Origin: Clostridiales bacterium
Lineage (GTDB): Bacteria; Bacillota; Clostridia; Saccharofermentanales; Saccharofermentanaceae
DNA length: 64,000 bases
Assembly: GCA_017545245.1 (NCBI GenBank)
Contig: JAFWPB010000017.1
Coordinates: 26,307-90,306 of the forward strand
Reading direction: 5' to 3'
The position numbers and the translations under genes are program-made. The notes beneath the pieces are model-generated. The model made no database searches. It was not told where the DNA came from and saw only the letters and a program-made list of their open reading frames with translations. Below are positions 55,926 through 63,660 of the stretch, one piece after another. The first letter of the stretch is position 1, and every line of letters starts with the position of its first letter.

Positions 55926-55995
55926 TTTTCTCAGGTTGACGAGTGCTTTTCGAGGAATTAAAGTAAACGCGTACGCAAATCTTAAGGAGTAAGTA

Positions 55996-56403
55996 ATGAA
56001 CACATCTTTGGTAGTAAGTACATCTTTGGAAGTAAGTGCATCTTTGGCATTCCGTTCTGTTCTGGCCATTGGCGGTCTGATCGGAACAGTCGTGCTTCTT
56101 TTCATCGGCTTTGGCAAGACGATCAAGTTCATGAAGAAGGAAGAGCGTTCGACTCCTGTTCCGAAAAACACGATCCTCAAATCCACGCTTATTGTCGTGG
56201 CGGCTCTGGTCCTCATGATGATCAGCCTGATCGCAAGCAAATACGGCGATGTAATCGACGGAAACTGCACTTTTGCAGAGCTTATCAGATACTACATTGT
56301 TTATGTGGCAAGGACATACGGCTGGATTGCAGCGATCCCGTGGCTTCTCAATCTGATGCGCAGATCGAGCCGGCCATCATATGACGATACCGACAAAATG
56401 TGA
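55996..56403 (+). CDS. Small membrane protein, unknown
   Basis: This 135-residue protein has three hydrophobic segments (about 20-42, 62-84, 96-120). AAGGAG precedes the ATG. The first 16 residues repeat a TSLxVS pattern, encoded by a near-exact DNA duplication (ACATCTTTGG.AGTAAG). It lies 70 bp after the YesL-like gene on the same strand, so it may be cotranscribed. No family is recognised. Confidence 0.65.
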   Translation: MNTSLVVSTSLEVSASLAFRSVLAIGGLIGTVVLLFIGFGKTIKFMKKEERSTPVPKNTILKSTLIVVAALVLMMISLIASKYGDVIDGNCTFAELIRYYIVYVARTYGWIAAIPWLLNLMRRSSRPSYDDTDKM

Positions 56404-56466
56404 TCATCAACTTATTCCTGTATTTCAGGTCAGATTGGAAGGCGTTATCTTCCCGTTTTTCTCTGC

Positions 56467-56497
56467 TTGACATCATGCTAGCTTGCTAGTATACTAG
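56467..56497 (+). promoter_or_regulatory. Promoter and GntR-type operator of uxuA
   Basis: TTGACA (56467-56472) and TATACT (56490-56495) are exactly 17 bases apart. The perfect palindrome CTAGTATACTAG (56486-56497) covers the -10, and a further half site ATGCTAG lies in the spacer. Binding by a FadR-type GntR protein (TNGTNNNACNA-like core) would block RNA polymerase. Confidence 0.88.
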
Positions 56498-56610
56498 TCA
56501 CATACAGGGACATTTTGCAGTACTTTTCTGCAATAGGGAAGTTTGTTTCAGACAGTTTTACTCGCCTGAGTTTGCATACCTTGATCAATGTGGGAATGAG
56601 GCACGAGAGT

Positions 56611-57681
56611 ATGAAGATGGTTTTCCGCTGGTGGCCAAACGGCGATGATACAGTTACTTTGGCTCAGATCCGTCAGATTCCGGGAGTTACCGGTGTTGCG
56701 ACGATGCTTTCCGATGTTCCGGCCGGTGAGGTCTGGACGAAAAAAATGATTCAGTCCGTCAAGAATCAGGTCAATGACGCCGGCCTCGAGATGGAAGTCA
56801 TCGAGAGCGTCAATATCCACGAAGACATCAAGAAAGGTCTTCCTACAAGAGACCAGTATATCAGCAACTATATCGAGACCATGAAGAACCTCAGTGAAGC
56901 AGGCGTAAAGTGCATCTGCTATAACTTCATGCCTGTCATGGACTGGTTCCGGAGCCAGCTCGACAAGCCTCTCCGCGATGGAAGCGGCGCCATGGCCTAC
57001 GACCACAACTATGCATCCAATCTGACACTTCAGAACATTATCGATTCCATGATGAACGGTTCCAATAAGATGACCCTTCCGGGCTGGGAACCGGAGCGTT
57101 TTCCGGCGATGGCTAAGGACATCGAGTTCTATCAGGGCATCTCTCAGGAAGAATATTTCAAGAACATTTCCTATTTCCTGAACGCCGTCATGCCGTATGC
57201 GGAAGAGTATGACATCGACTTCGGCGTGCACCCGGACGATCCGCCGTGGCCGCTTTTCAAGCTGCCGAAGGTCGTCTGCAGCGCAGAATCCATCCGCACG
57301 TATTTGAGTCTTAACGACAGTAAGCGCAATGGCCTGACTCTCTGCACGGGAAGTCTGGGCGCCAATACCGAAAACGACATCCCTGCGATGGCCAAAGAGT
57401 TTGCCTCCATGGGACGCGTACCTTTCGTACATCTTAGAAATGTGAAACATACTAGCGAGAAGGATTTTCACGAGAGCTCCCACTTGAGCTCCGACGGAGA
57501 CCTCGATATGTATGCCATAGTAAAAGCACTGCAGGACAGTGGTTTTGACGGATACATCCGTCCGGATCACGGCCGCCGTATCTGGGACGAGAAAGGTCGT
57601 CCGGGATATGGTCTTTATGACCGCGCACTCGGCGCCATGTACATCCAGGGCCTGTGGGAAGCAGTCAGTAAAAACAAATGA
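56611..57681 (+). CDS. uxuA: D-mannonate dehydratase
   Basis: The protein has 356 residues from MKMVFRWWPNGDD, the conserved family start; TGAGG lies 9 bases upstream. Longer in-frame starts overlap the promoter region. Family marks are YNFMPVMDW, FGVHPDDPPWPLF and PFVHLRNVKH with metal-binding His and Cys/Asp positions, and a closing RPDHGRR. It dehydrates D-mannonate to 2-keto-3-deoxygluconate in glucuronate breakdown. It is followed by uxuB after 57 bp. UxaC and the KDG kinase and aldolase are not in the window. Confidence 0.97.
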   Translation: MKMVFRWWPNGDDTVTLAQIRQIPGVTGVATMLSDVPAGEVWTKKMIQSVKNQVNDAGLEMEVIESVNIHEDIKKGLPTRDQYISNYIETMKNLSEAGVKCICYNFMPVMDWFRSQLDKPLRDGSGAMAYDHNYASNLTLQNIIDSMMNGSNKMTLPGWEPERFPAMAKDIEFYQGISQEEYFKNISYFLNAVMPYAEEYDIDFGVHPDDPPWPLFKLPKVVCSAESIRTYLSLNDSKRNGLTLCTGSLGANTENDIPAMAKEFASMGRVPFVHLRNVKHTSEKDFHESSHLSSDGDLDMYAIVKALQDSGFDGYIRPDHGRRIWDEKGRPGYGLYDRALGAMYIQGLWEAVSKNK

Positions 57682-57738
57682 CTCGCCCTGCTGGGCAAGT
57701 TCTTTTGCATATGAATAATTTAATGAGGTGAGCGACGA

Positions 57739-59355
57739 ATGATCCCGATGAATCTTGATTCTCTTAAGGAAGCAGCACTTTGGCAGGAAAGGAGCATCAA
57801 GACACCGGAATTTGATGTCGCGTCTGTCGTTTCGAAGACCACAAAAGCACCGACGTGGCTGCATTTTGGTGCGGGCAATATCTTCCGCGGATTTGTGGCA
57901 AGACTCCAGCAGGATCTCTTAAACCAGGGACTCGTAGAAACAGGCGTAATCGCCGCAGATACTTTTGACTATGAAATCATCGACCGGATCTACAAGCCAT
58001 ACGACAACCTTACTCTGATGGTCGACTTAAAGCCGAGCGGCGATGTCGGATATGAGATCATCGGCAGCATTACAGAGGCGAGAAAAGCGGATCCGTCGCT
58101 TGCGGATGAGATGGCGCGGCTTCGTGAGATCGTTTCTTCCCCTTCCCTTCAGCTTATCAGTTTTACGATCACGGAAAAAGGCTATGCTCTCAGGAACATG
58201 AACGGTGACCGTCTTCCTGTCGTGGAAGCGGACCTTGAAAACGGACCGGAGCAGGCACATCACGCGATGAGTATCGTGTGTGCGCTTTTGTGGGAAAGAT
58301 TCCAGAAAGGCGCGGCACCACTGGCACTGGCCAGCATGGACAACTGCAGCCACAACGGCGAGAAGCTTCGCTCCTCGATCCTGGAGATTGCGGAGGAGTG
58401 GAAGATCAGAAAGTTCGTCAGCGCTGAATTCATCGAATATATCAAAGACGAAAGCCGCGTTGCTTTTCCATGGAGCATGATCGACAAGATTACACCGCGT
58501 CCGGATGCTTCGGTGCAGAAGATGATCGAGGAGCTCGGTATTTCCGATATGGCTCCGATCACGACGGGCAAGGGTACTTTTATCGCACCTTTCGTCAACG
58601 CAGAGATCCCGCAGTACCTCGTTATGGAGGATACTTTCCCGAACGGACGTCCGCCTTTTGAGAAGGCCGGCGTGTATATGACGGACCGCGACACGGTCAA
58701 CAAGTCCGAGCGCATGAAGGTCACGACATGCCTGAACCCGCTTCACACGGCACTCGCCGTATACGGCTGTCTGCTCGGTTACACACGTATTTCCGATGAG
58801 ATGAATAATCCTCTTCTGGTTTCTCTGATCAAGAAGATCGGCTATGACGAGGGGCTGCCTGTCGTGACGGATCCGAAGATCCTGGACCCGAAGGAATTCA
58901 TCCGCGAGGTCATCGAGGAGCGGCTTCCGAATCCGTATATTCCGGACGCACCGCAGCGTATCGCGACCGACACAAGCCTGAAAGTACCGATCCGTTTTGG
59001 CGAGACGATCAAGTCCTATATCGCTGATCCTTCGCTGAATGTAACATCGTTAACTTACATCCCACTCGCCATCGCGGGCTGGTTCCGCTATCTTCTGGGT
59101 GTAGATGATAACGGAGACGAGATGCCGATCAGTTCTGATCCGCTTCTTTCCTCGTTACAGGCCCAGCTTGCCAATGTGCATTTCGGTGATCCGGACAGTT
59201 GCGATGGGCAGCTCGACGGGCTGCTTTCAAACACTTCCTTGTTTGCTGCAGACCTCGTTGCTTGCGGCCTCGCGCCGAAGATCGAGAATATGCTCTCCGA
59301 GATGCTTGCCGGTCCGGGAGCAGTAAAGATAACGCTGAAAAAATACGTCGGCTGA
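57739..59355 (+). CDS. uxuB: D-fructuronate reductase (mannonate oxidoreductase)
   Basis: This 538-residue member of the mannitol-dehydrogenase family has AGGTGAG 6 bases before the ATG. The NAD-binding N-terminal domain has HFGAGNIFRGF, and the C-terminal helical domain contains a SERMKVTTCLNPLHTALA segment with the catalytic Lys/Asn/His region. It interconverts D-fructuronate and D-mannonate with NADH. Its place directly after uxuA favours UxuB over the tagaturonate reductase UxaB. Confidence 0.93.
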   Translation: MIPMNLDSLKEAALWQERSIKTPEFDVASVVSKTTKAPTWLHFGAGNIFRGFVARLQQDLLNQGLVETGVIAADTFDYEIIDRIYKPYDNLTLMVDLKPSGDVGYEIIGSITEARKADPSLADEMARLREIVSSPSLQLISFTITEKGYALRNMNGDRLPVVEADLENGPEQAHHAMSIVCALLWERFQKGAAPLALASMDNCSHNGEKLRSSILEIAEEWKIRKFVSAEFIEYIKDESRVAFPWSMIDKITPRPDASVQKMIEELGISDMAPITTGKGTFIAPFVNAEIPQYLVMEDTFPNGRPPFEKAGVYMTDRDTVNKSERMKVTTCLNPLHTALAVYGCLLGYTRISDEMNNPLLVSLIKKIGYDEGLPVVTDPKILDPKEFIREVIEERLPNPYIPDAPQRIATDTSLKVPIRFGETIKSYIADPSLNVTSLTYIPLAIAGWFRYLLGVDDNGDEMPISSDPLLSSLQAQLANVHFGDPDSCDGQLDGLLSNTSLFAADLVACGLAPKIENMLSEMLAGPGAVKITLKKYVG

Positions 59356-59441
59356 AAGGCAAGTGCTTTTGGCGAAGAAGGCGGAGCAGAATTTGCGGAA
59401 AGTACATGTAAGAGTTTGTGAAATCGTGCTTTTCACAGACA

Positions 59442-59470
59442 TTTACACTTGTATGCAAGTTAAATATCAT
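59442..59470 (+). promoter_or_regulatory. Autoregulated promoter of the GntR gene
   Basis: TTTACA (59442-59447) and TATCAT (59465-59470) are 17 bases apart, and the near-palindrome ACTTGTATGCAAGT (59447-59460) fills the spacer. This placement indicates repression of the regulator by itself. Confidence 0.78.
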
Positions 59471-59573
59471 GTATATTTAGTTTGTTTGTCAATGTATATA
59501 ACTGTGGTATTCCGGGTTGCGACATATCGCGCGGGGCTGCAGAAAAAATATAAAGAGCAAAGGAGCCCTGTAT

Positions 59574-60254
59574 ATGGTCATTACACCTAAGAATCCTAGT
59601 GAGACGAACCGAGAATATGCTTTCCGCGTGATCAGCGATAACATCATCAGCCTGGATATTGAACCTGGTACAATGATCGGCGAACAGGAAGTGGCTTCTG
59701 AACTCGGTCTGTCGCGCACTCCGGTGCATGAAGCACTGCTGGAGCTTTCGAAGTCGAAGATCGTAGATATTCTTCCTCAAAAGGGCTGCCTCGTGTCCAT
59801 GATTGACTCTGCCCTCATCCGGGAAGCACGTTTCCTGCGAATCACAGTTGAGACGGCGCTCGTTGAGGATGCCTGCGAGTTGGCAAAAGATACGGATCTG
59901 CAGGACCTCGAGGAGAATCTGCAGCTTCAGGAATTCTATCTCCAGAAGGATCCGCTCAAGCTCCTCACTCTCGATAATGACTTCCACAAGATCATCTACC
60001 GCATCTGCAACAAGATGCAGTGCCACTATATGGTCAGCCTGATGAGTATGCATTTCGACCGTGTGCGTAACCTCAGTCTTCACTCGGTAAAAGATCTCAA
60101 GATCGTTTCGGACCACCGCGCGATCTACGAGGCGATCAAGAAGAAGGATCCGGCTGCGGCGCGTGCGGCTTTCCAGAAGCATATGGCGAGATTTGAGCTC
60201 GACTGGAACATCATCAGCACCGAGTATAAGCAGTATATTTCGGAAGGAAAATGA
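59574..60254 (+). CDS. GntR/FadR-family regulator of hexuronate genes
   Basis: The protein has 226 residues from the ATG at 59574 (AAAGGAG 8 bases upstream); an ATG at 59517 would run through the leader. The winged helix (about 1-75) has IGEQEVASELGLSRTPVHEALLEL shortened here to SELGLSRTPVHEAL, and an FCD effector domain (about 80-220) with metal-type His and Asp residues (DNDFHKIIY, SDHRAIYEAI). It should bind the CTTGTATGCAAG-like sites found at four promoters in 47-60 kb and release them when a hexuronate intermediate binds. It resembles UxuR/ExuR-type regulators by context. Confidence 0.9.
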   Translation: MVITPKNPSETNREYAFRVISDNIISLDIEPGTMIGEQEVASELGLSRTPVHEALLELSKSKIVDILPQKGCLVSMIDSALIREARFLRITVETALVEDACELAKDTDLQDLEENLQLQEFYLQKDPLKLLTLDNDFHKIIYRICNKMQCHYMVSLMSMHFDRVRNLSLHSVKDLKIVSDHRAIYEAIKKKDPAAARAAFQKHMARFELDWNIISTEYKQYISEGK

Positions 60255-60413
60255 TCAGAGGGCGAGGATAGATCTTCATCCGCAATGGCCCAAAAGAGCA
60301 AGCGCGAAGAGCGCGGGGCGAGAGCATTGAGACTGAAGTTGCTCGAGGAGCCGGCGGGTGCAGAGCAGTGCGACAGTAGAAGCGGCAACGCGAATCGCGC
60401 GATATGAGAGCAT

Positions 60414-61976
60414 ATGATTGAAATGAATCGAGAACTTTGGACCTACTTAACGACCGTGCAGAAGCCGGTCGTTCTTTATGGTACCGGAAACGGGGCGGAT
60501 AAGATCCTGGATCAGTTGATTGCAAGGAATATTCCCGTGTCCGGCGTTTTTGCAAGTTCCGGTTTTGTGAGAAACCGCACGTTCCGCAGCTTTCCCGTGG
60601 AGAGCTACGAGGGCCTGCGCGCCCGTCTCGGGCTGCGCGTGAGCGCAGCGGGCGGCGCGGGCCAGGAAAACGGCCAGTGCGGCGGAGCAGGCACGTCTGC
60701 TTGTGGCGGCGCTGACGGAAGCTCTGTGGGGAGCGGCGCCGCGGCGGACGTTTGCGGCGACCGCGGTGGCAGCGCGGACAAGAGCGCTCTTGCGAGCGGC
60801 GCAGCCGGTGAAGCCGGCGCGGGCCAGGAAAACGGCCAGTGCGGCGGAGCAGGCACGTCTGCTTGTGGCGGCGCTGACGGAAGCTCTGTGGGGAGCGGCG
60901 CCGCGTCGGGCATTTGCGGCGACCGCGATGGCAGCGCGGAAAATGGTGATTCAGCGGGCGGCGCGGGCCAGGAAAACGGCCAGTGCGGCGGAGCAGGCAC
61001 GTCTGCTTGTGGCGGCGCTGACGGAAGCTCTGTGGGGAGCGGCGCCGCGCCTGAAAAGGACATGATTGTGCTGGTGTGTTTCGGCACGGCGCTTCCGGAC
61101 GTTCTATCTAATATCGATCGGATCGCGCTGGATTGCGAAGTCTATGCCCCGGATGTCCCGGTCTATGGGGAAAACCTCTTTGACGAAAGTTTCTTCAGGG
61201 AGCACGAGGCGGAGCTCGCGCAGGTGCGCGGGCTTCTGGATGACGAGCTTTCGCGGGATACTTTTGACCGCCTCGTGGAGTATAAGCTAAGCGGAGACTA
61301 CAGGGTGCTGCGGCGCTGCGCGTCGCCGATGCGGGAGATGAGCGGGCTTTTCCGTGTTCCGGATGGCGGGGTGTTTGTGGATCTGGGGGCGTATAACGGC
61401 GACACGGTGCGCCTTTTTTCGGAGATGTGTCCTGAGATTTCGTTTGTTCTGGCGGTGGAGCCCGACGCGCGGAATTACAGGAAGTTGTGCGAGAATACGC
61501 GGGATCTGCGCGTGGGGCGGGAGGTCGAGGTCTCTTGTGTTCGGGCACTGGTTTCGGACCATGACGGAGTCGCAGTGATCGATAAAAACAAAGGCCGTGG
61601 CGTACACGAAAACCGCGCGGAGAATACCCAAAAAGGAAAAGAAAAAGCCCAGGGCCAGTGCTTTTCGGGCGGAAAAGAACTGGAGCTCACCCTAGGCGAA
61701 AGCATTCCGGCGGCAACGATCACAACGCTTCTTCAGGGGCGCGTGCCACACCTGATCAAGATGGATGTCGAGGGAAATGAGCGCGTGGCGATCCTGGGCG
61801 GACGCGAGATGATCGAACGGGACAAGCCGACCCTGATCGTTTCCTGCTATCACCGGAGCGAGGATCTCTTCGACCTGCCTCTTCTCATTAAGCAGATCGT
61901 TCCGGAGTACCGTGTATATCTGCGTCATCATCCTCACCTTCTGTGCTGGGATACAGAATTCATTTTCACACTCTGA
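60414..61976 (+). CDS. FkbM-family methyltransferase with repeat-rich insertion
   Basis: This 520-residue protein has an N-terminal Rossmann-like segment (VVLYGTGNGADKILD, about 18-33). From about residue 77 to 217 lies a Gly/Ala/Ser/Cys-rich region made of three 30-residue repeats and spacers. The C-terminal half resumes with MIVLVCFGTALPDVL and a methyltransferase core: GVFVDLGAYNGDT (SAM site), AVEPDARNY, and HLIKMDVEGNE. FkbM enzymes O-methylate sugars or small molecules. The insertion seems to split the N-terminal domain, since ordinary sequence continues on both sides. A second low-complexity stretch (about 390-425, Lys/Asn/Gln-rich) precedes the last part. The 159-bp gap upstream shows no clear promoter. 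Confidence 0.82.
   Translation: MIEMNRELWTYLTTVQKPVVLYGTGNGADKILDQLIARNIPVSGVFASSGFVRNRTFRSFPVESYEGLRARLGLRVSAAGGAGQENGQCGGAGTSACGGADGSSVGSGAAADVCGDRGGSADKSALASGAAGEAGAGQENGQCGGAGTSACGGADGSSVGSGAASGICGDRDGSAENGDSAGGAGQENGQCGGAGTSACGGADGSSVGSGAAPEKDMIVLVCFGTALPDVLSNIDRIALDCEVYAPDVPVYGENLFDESFFREHEAELAQVRGLLDDELSRDTFDRLVEYKLSGDYRVLRRCASPMREMSGLFRVPDGGVFVDLGAYNGDTVRLFSEMCPEISFVLAVEPDARNYRKLCENTRDLRVGREVEVSCVRALVSDHDGVAVIDKNKGRGVHENRAENTQKGKEKAQGQCFSGGKELELTLGESIPAATITTLLQGRVPHLIKMDVEGNERVAILGGREMIERDKPTLIVSCYHRSEDLFDLPLLIKQIVPEYRVYLRHHPHLLCWDTEFIFTL
60653..61048. repeat. Three 90-bp repeats in the FkbM-type gene
   Basis: A 90-bp block starting GGCGCGGGCCAGG occurs at 60653, 60815 and 60959, apparently identical, separated by 72 and 54 bp of related GC-rich sequence. 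The region is strikingly richer in G and C than its surroundings. It stays in frame with the host gene. Opposite-strand proline-rich reading frames across it are shadows. Confidence 0.9.
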
Positions 61977-62152
61977 TTTCCGTGTAAAAATCTATTTCTC
62001 AAAAATCACTATATTATTTCTCCTTTATGGATGCTAAAATTGAGTCGTTGGAGCGCGTCGCGTGAGTGCAGGCGTGAAATGGCGGTTATTTCGGGCATTG
62101 CCGACGGCGCTGGAGAAGAGGAAAATAAGAAGGAGAAAAAAGGAGAAAGAGT

Positions 62153-63400
62153 ATGGCTAAGAATTGCCCAGGGTGTGGCGCTCCCATGGAGTACGACCCT
62201 AGTTTCGATTCGTTGGTCTGCCAGTCTTGCGGAAACATCATCGATCCACAGTCTTTACCGGATGCAGATGATTTCTATCTGAATATGGGCGAGGAGCCTG
62301 TAGATGTCAGAGAGATCTACGATGAAGATGAGCTGACGAACGAAATGTATGACTGCCACATTTACACATGCAGCCAGTGTGGTGGTGAAGTAATCGTTTC
62401 CGGTACGGAAGTTTCTACAAGATGTGTGTATTGCGGATCGACTGCAGTTGTTTTTAACCGGGTCGCGCGGGACTATCGTCCGGACTACATCATTCCATTC
62501 AAGATCACGAAAGAAGAAGCTGTCGAAAAAGTGAAGAAACAGCTGCGTTCCGGGTTCTTCGTCCCAGGATTCTTTAAGAAGGCCGAACCTACGGTAATCC
62601 GCGGTATCTATATCCCGTATTATCTTTACAACGGCACATATACCGATACACAGCGCTTCCAGATTGGAACGAATACAACGATTTTTGACGGAAGCTGCGA
62701 GTTTGTCGACCTACCTGTCGAATCGTGCAAAATGCTTTCGGATAGGACTTCGGATATGCTGGATCCTTACTACATGAATGAGAAGGTCGAATTCGACACT
62801 TCGTATCTCATGGGCTTCTACGCGAACGTCCGAGACCTGGAACCGCGTGCAGCGCAAGGAAATGCGAACATGAAAGCAAGAAGGGTCTTTGAAAAGGAGA
62901 GCCTGAAGCAGATCCCGAAATCAGTCTTCGGAAGGAAGCGTCTGACTTCTGTTCCGGTCTGCAAGCTCCAGCGTACTTCTTACGCGATGCTTCCAGCCTG
63001 GTTCGTAAGTTTCAATAAAAACGGCACACCATACACTTTCGTCGTCAATGGTCAGACCGGAAAAGTAGCCGGTGCCGTTCCGTGGAACCGTTTTCTTGCG
63101 ACGCTCATGATCATCGGAACATTTGTCGGACTTGTCGCGCTCTCGACATTTCTCTTCTTTGGATTAGATGTGTTCAAGACCGTTGCAGAAGAAGAAATCG
63201 ACCTTGCCGTAAATCACGGAAGGATCTCAAACGCACTTTCTTCCTCCCAGTACTATCTGTGCGGTGGTATCGGCACCGCGGCACTTGGTGTCCTGGGCTT
63301 CGGATTTGCCCGTTTCAAGCACGTGATCGATCACCTGAATCTTTCTCGTTCGATCGGTACATTTATCTTCTCTAAGAAGAGACAGGGGGATGTCAAATGA
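62153..63400 (+). CDS. Zinc-ribbon membrane protein, TFIIB-like N-terminus
   Basis: The protein has 415 residues with AAGGAG 7 bases before the ATG. Two zinc ribbons lie at the N-terminus: CPGCGAP/CQSCGNI (about 5-26) and CSQCGGE/CVYCGST (about 74-98). A beta-rich domain follows (about 105-300; YRPDYIIPFKITKEEAV, GIYIPYYLYNGTY) and two hydrophobic segments (about 312-335 and 362-385). Similar proteins are widespread in Firmicutes and often misannotated as helicase- or polymerase-related because of the ribbons; no function is established. It is translationally coupled to the small gene that follows. Confidence 0.85.
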   Translation: MAKNCPGCGAPMEYDPSFDSLVCQSCGNIIDPQSLPDADDFYLNMGEEPVDVREIYDEDELTNEMYDCHIYTCSQCGGEVIVSGTEVSTRCVYCGSTAVVFNRVARDYRPDYIIPFKITKEEAVEKVKKQLRSGFFVPGFFKKAEPTVIRGIYIPYYLYNGTYTDTQRFQIGTNTTIFDGSCEFVDLPVESCKMLSDRTSDMLDPYYMNEKVEFDTSYLMGFYANVRDLEPRAAQGNANMKARRVFEKESLKQIPKSVFGRKRLTSVPVCKLQRTSYAMLPAWFVSFNKNGTPYTFVVNGQTGKVAGAVPWNRFLATLMIIGTFVGLVALSTFLFFGLDVFKTVAEEEIDLAVNHGRISNALSSSQYYLCGGIGTAALGVLGFGFARFKHVIDHLNLSRSIGTFIFSKKRQGDVK

Positions 63401-63573
63401 TAGTCATGATCGTTCTTTATCTCGCATCTATAGTGGCCTCGCTGGGGCTGGCGTTTTTCTTTGTCGGCACGCTTCTGAAGCGCTCGAATATCTATGGTGA
63501 CTCGAGCGACCTAACTTCAAACATGCGCAATTTTTCCGTTACGGAAGTCGGACCGACAAATCCGATGCGATAA
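63397..63573 (+). CDS. Small single-pass membrane protein, 58 residues
   Basis: An ATG at 63397 overlaps the TGA of the zinc-ribbon gene (ATGA), with AGGGGG 7 bases upstream. The product has one hydrophobic segment (about 3-26, MIVLYLASIVASLGLAFFF) and a polar tail ending NPMR. A strong terminator follows 20 bp after the stop. Tight coupling suggests it works with the zinc-ribbon protein in the membrane. No family is recognised. Confidence 0.72.
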   Translation: MIVMIVLYLASIVASLGLAFFFVGTLLKRSNIYGDSSDLTSNMRNFSVTEVGPTNPMR

Positions 63574-63590
63574 GATTTTTATTCTAAGAC

Positions 63591-63641
63591 AAGGGGCGTC
63601 TCAAAAGTGATGTGAATCACATTGAGACGCCTTATTTTTTT
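63591..63641 (+). terminator. Terminator after the zinc-ribbon operon
   Basis: GGCGTCTCAA (63595-63604) and TTGAGACGCC (63622-63631) form a perfect 10-bp stem, with an inner TGAT/ATCA pairing, followed by TTA and a run of T. Confidence 0.9.
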
Positions 63642-63660
63642 GCAACCTTTGAGAAGTTCA

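Larger units (their letters stand above)
4140..61665. repeat. Dispersed word AAAAGCAC(T), about 37 copies
   Basis: Copies were found by eye on both strands. Between genes they lie at 19170, 26567, 43453, 47856, 47969, 48108, 54946, 55942, 59362 and 59426. Within genes examples are 4140, 7758, 13101, 16933, 25972, 33294, 38663, 40105, 41045, 41715, 45164, 49699, 54210, 54782, 57522 and 61657. Orientation is balanced (about 19 to 18). In genes it is read as Lys-Ala-Leu, Ser-Ala-Phe, Cys-Phe-Ser, Lys-Ser-Thr or Val-Leu-Phe, so all frames are used. Confidence 0.75.

Noticed and set aside
56548..57864. Minus-strand 438-codon frame opposite uxuA
   Set aside because: uxuA is unmistakable, with promoter and operator on the plus strand.
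60605..61087. Proline-rich minus-strand frame over the GC-rich repeats
   Set aside because: GC-rich repeats keep several frames open; the plus-strand frame continues into a conserved methyltransferase domain.
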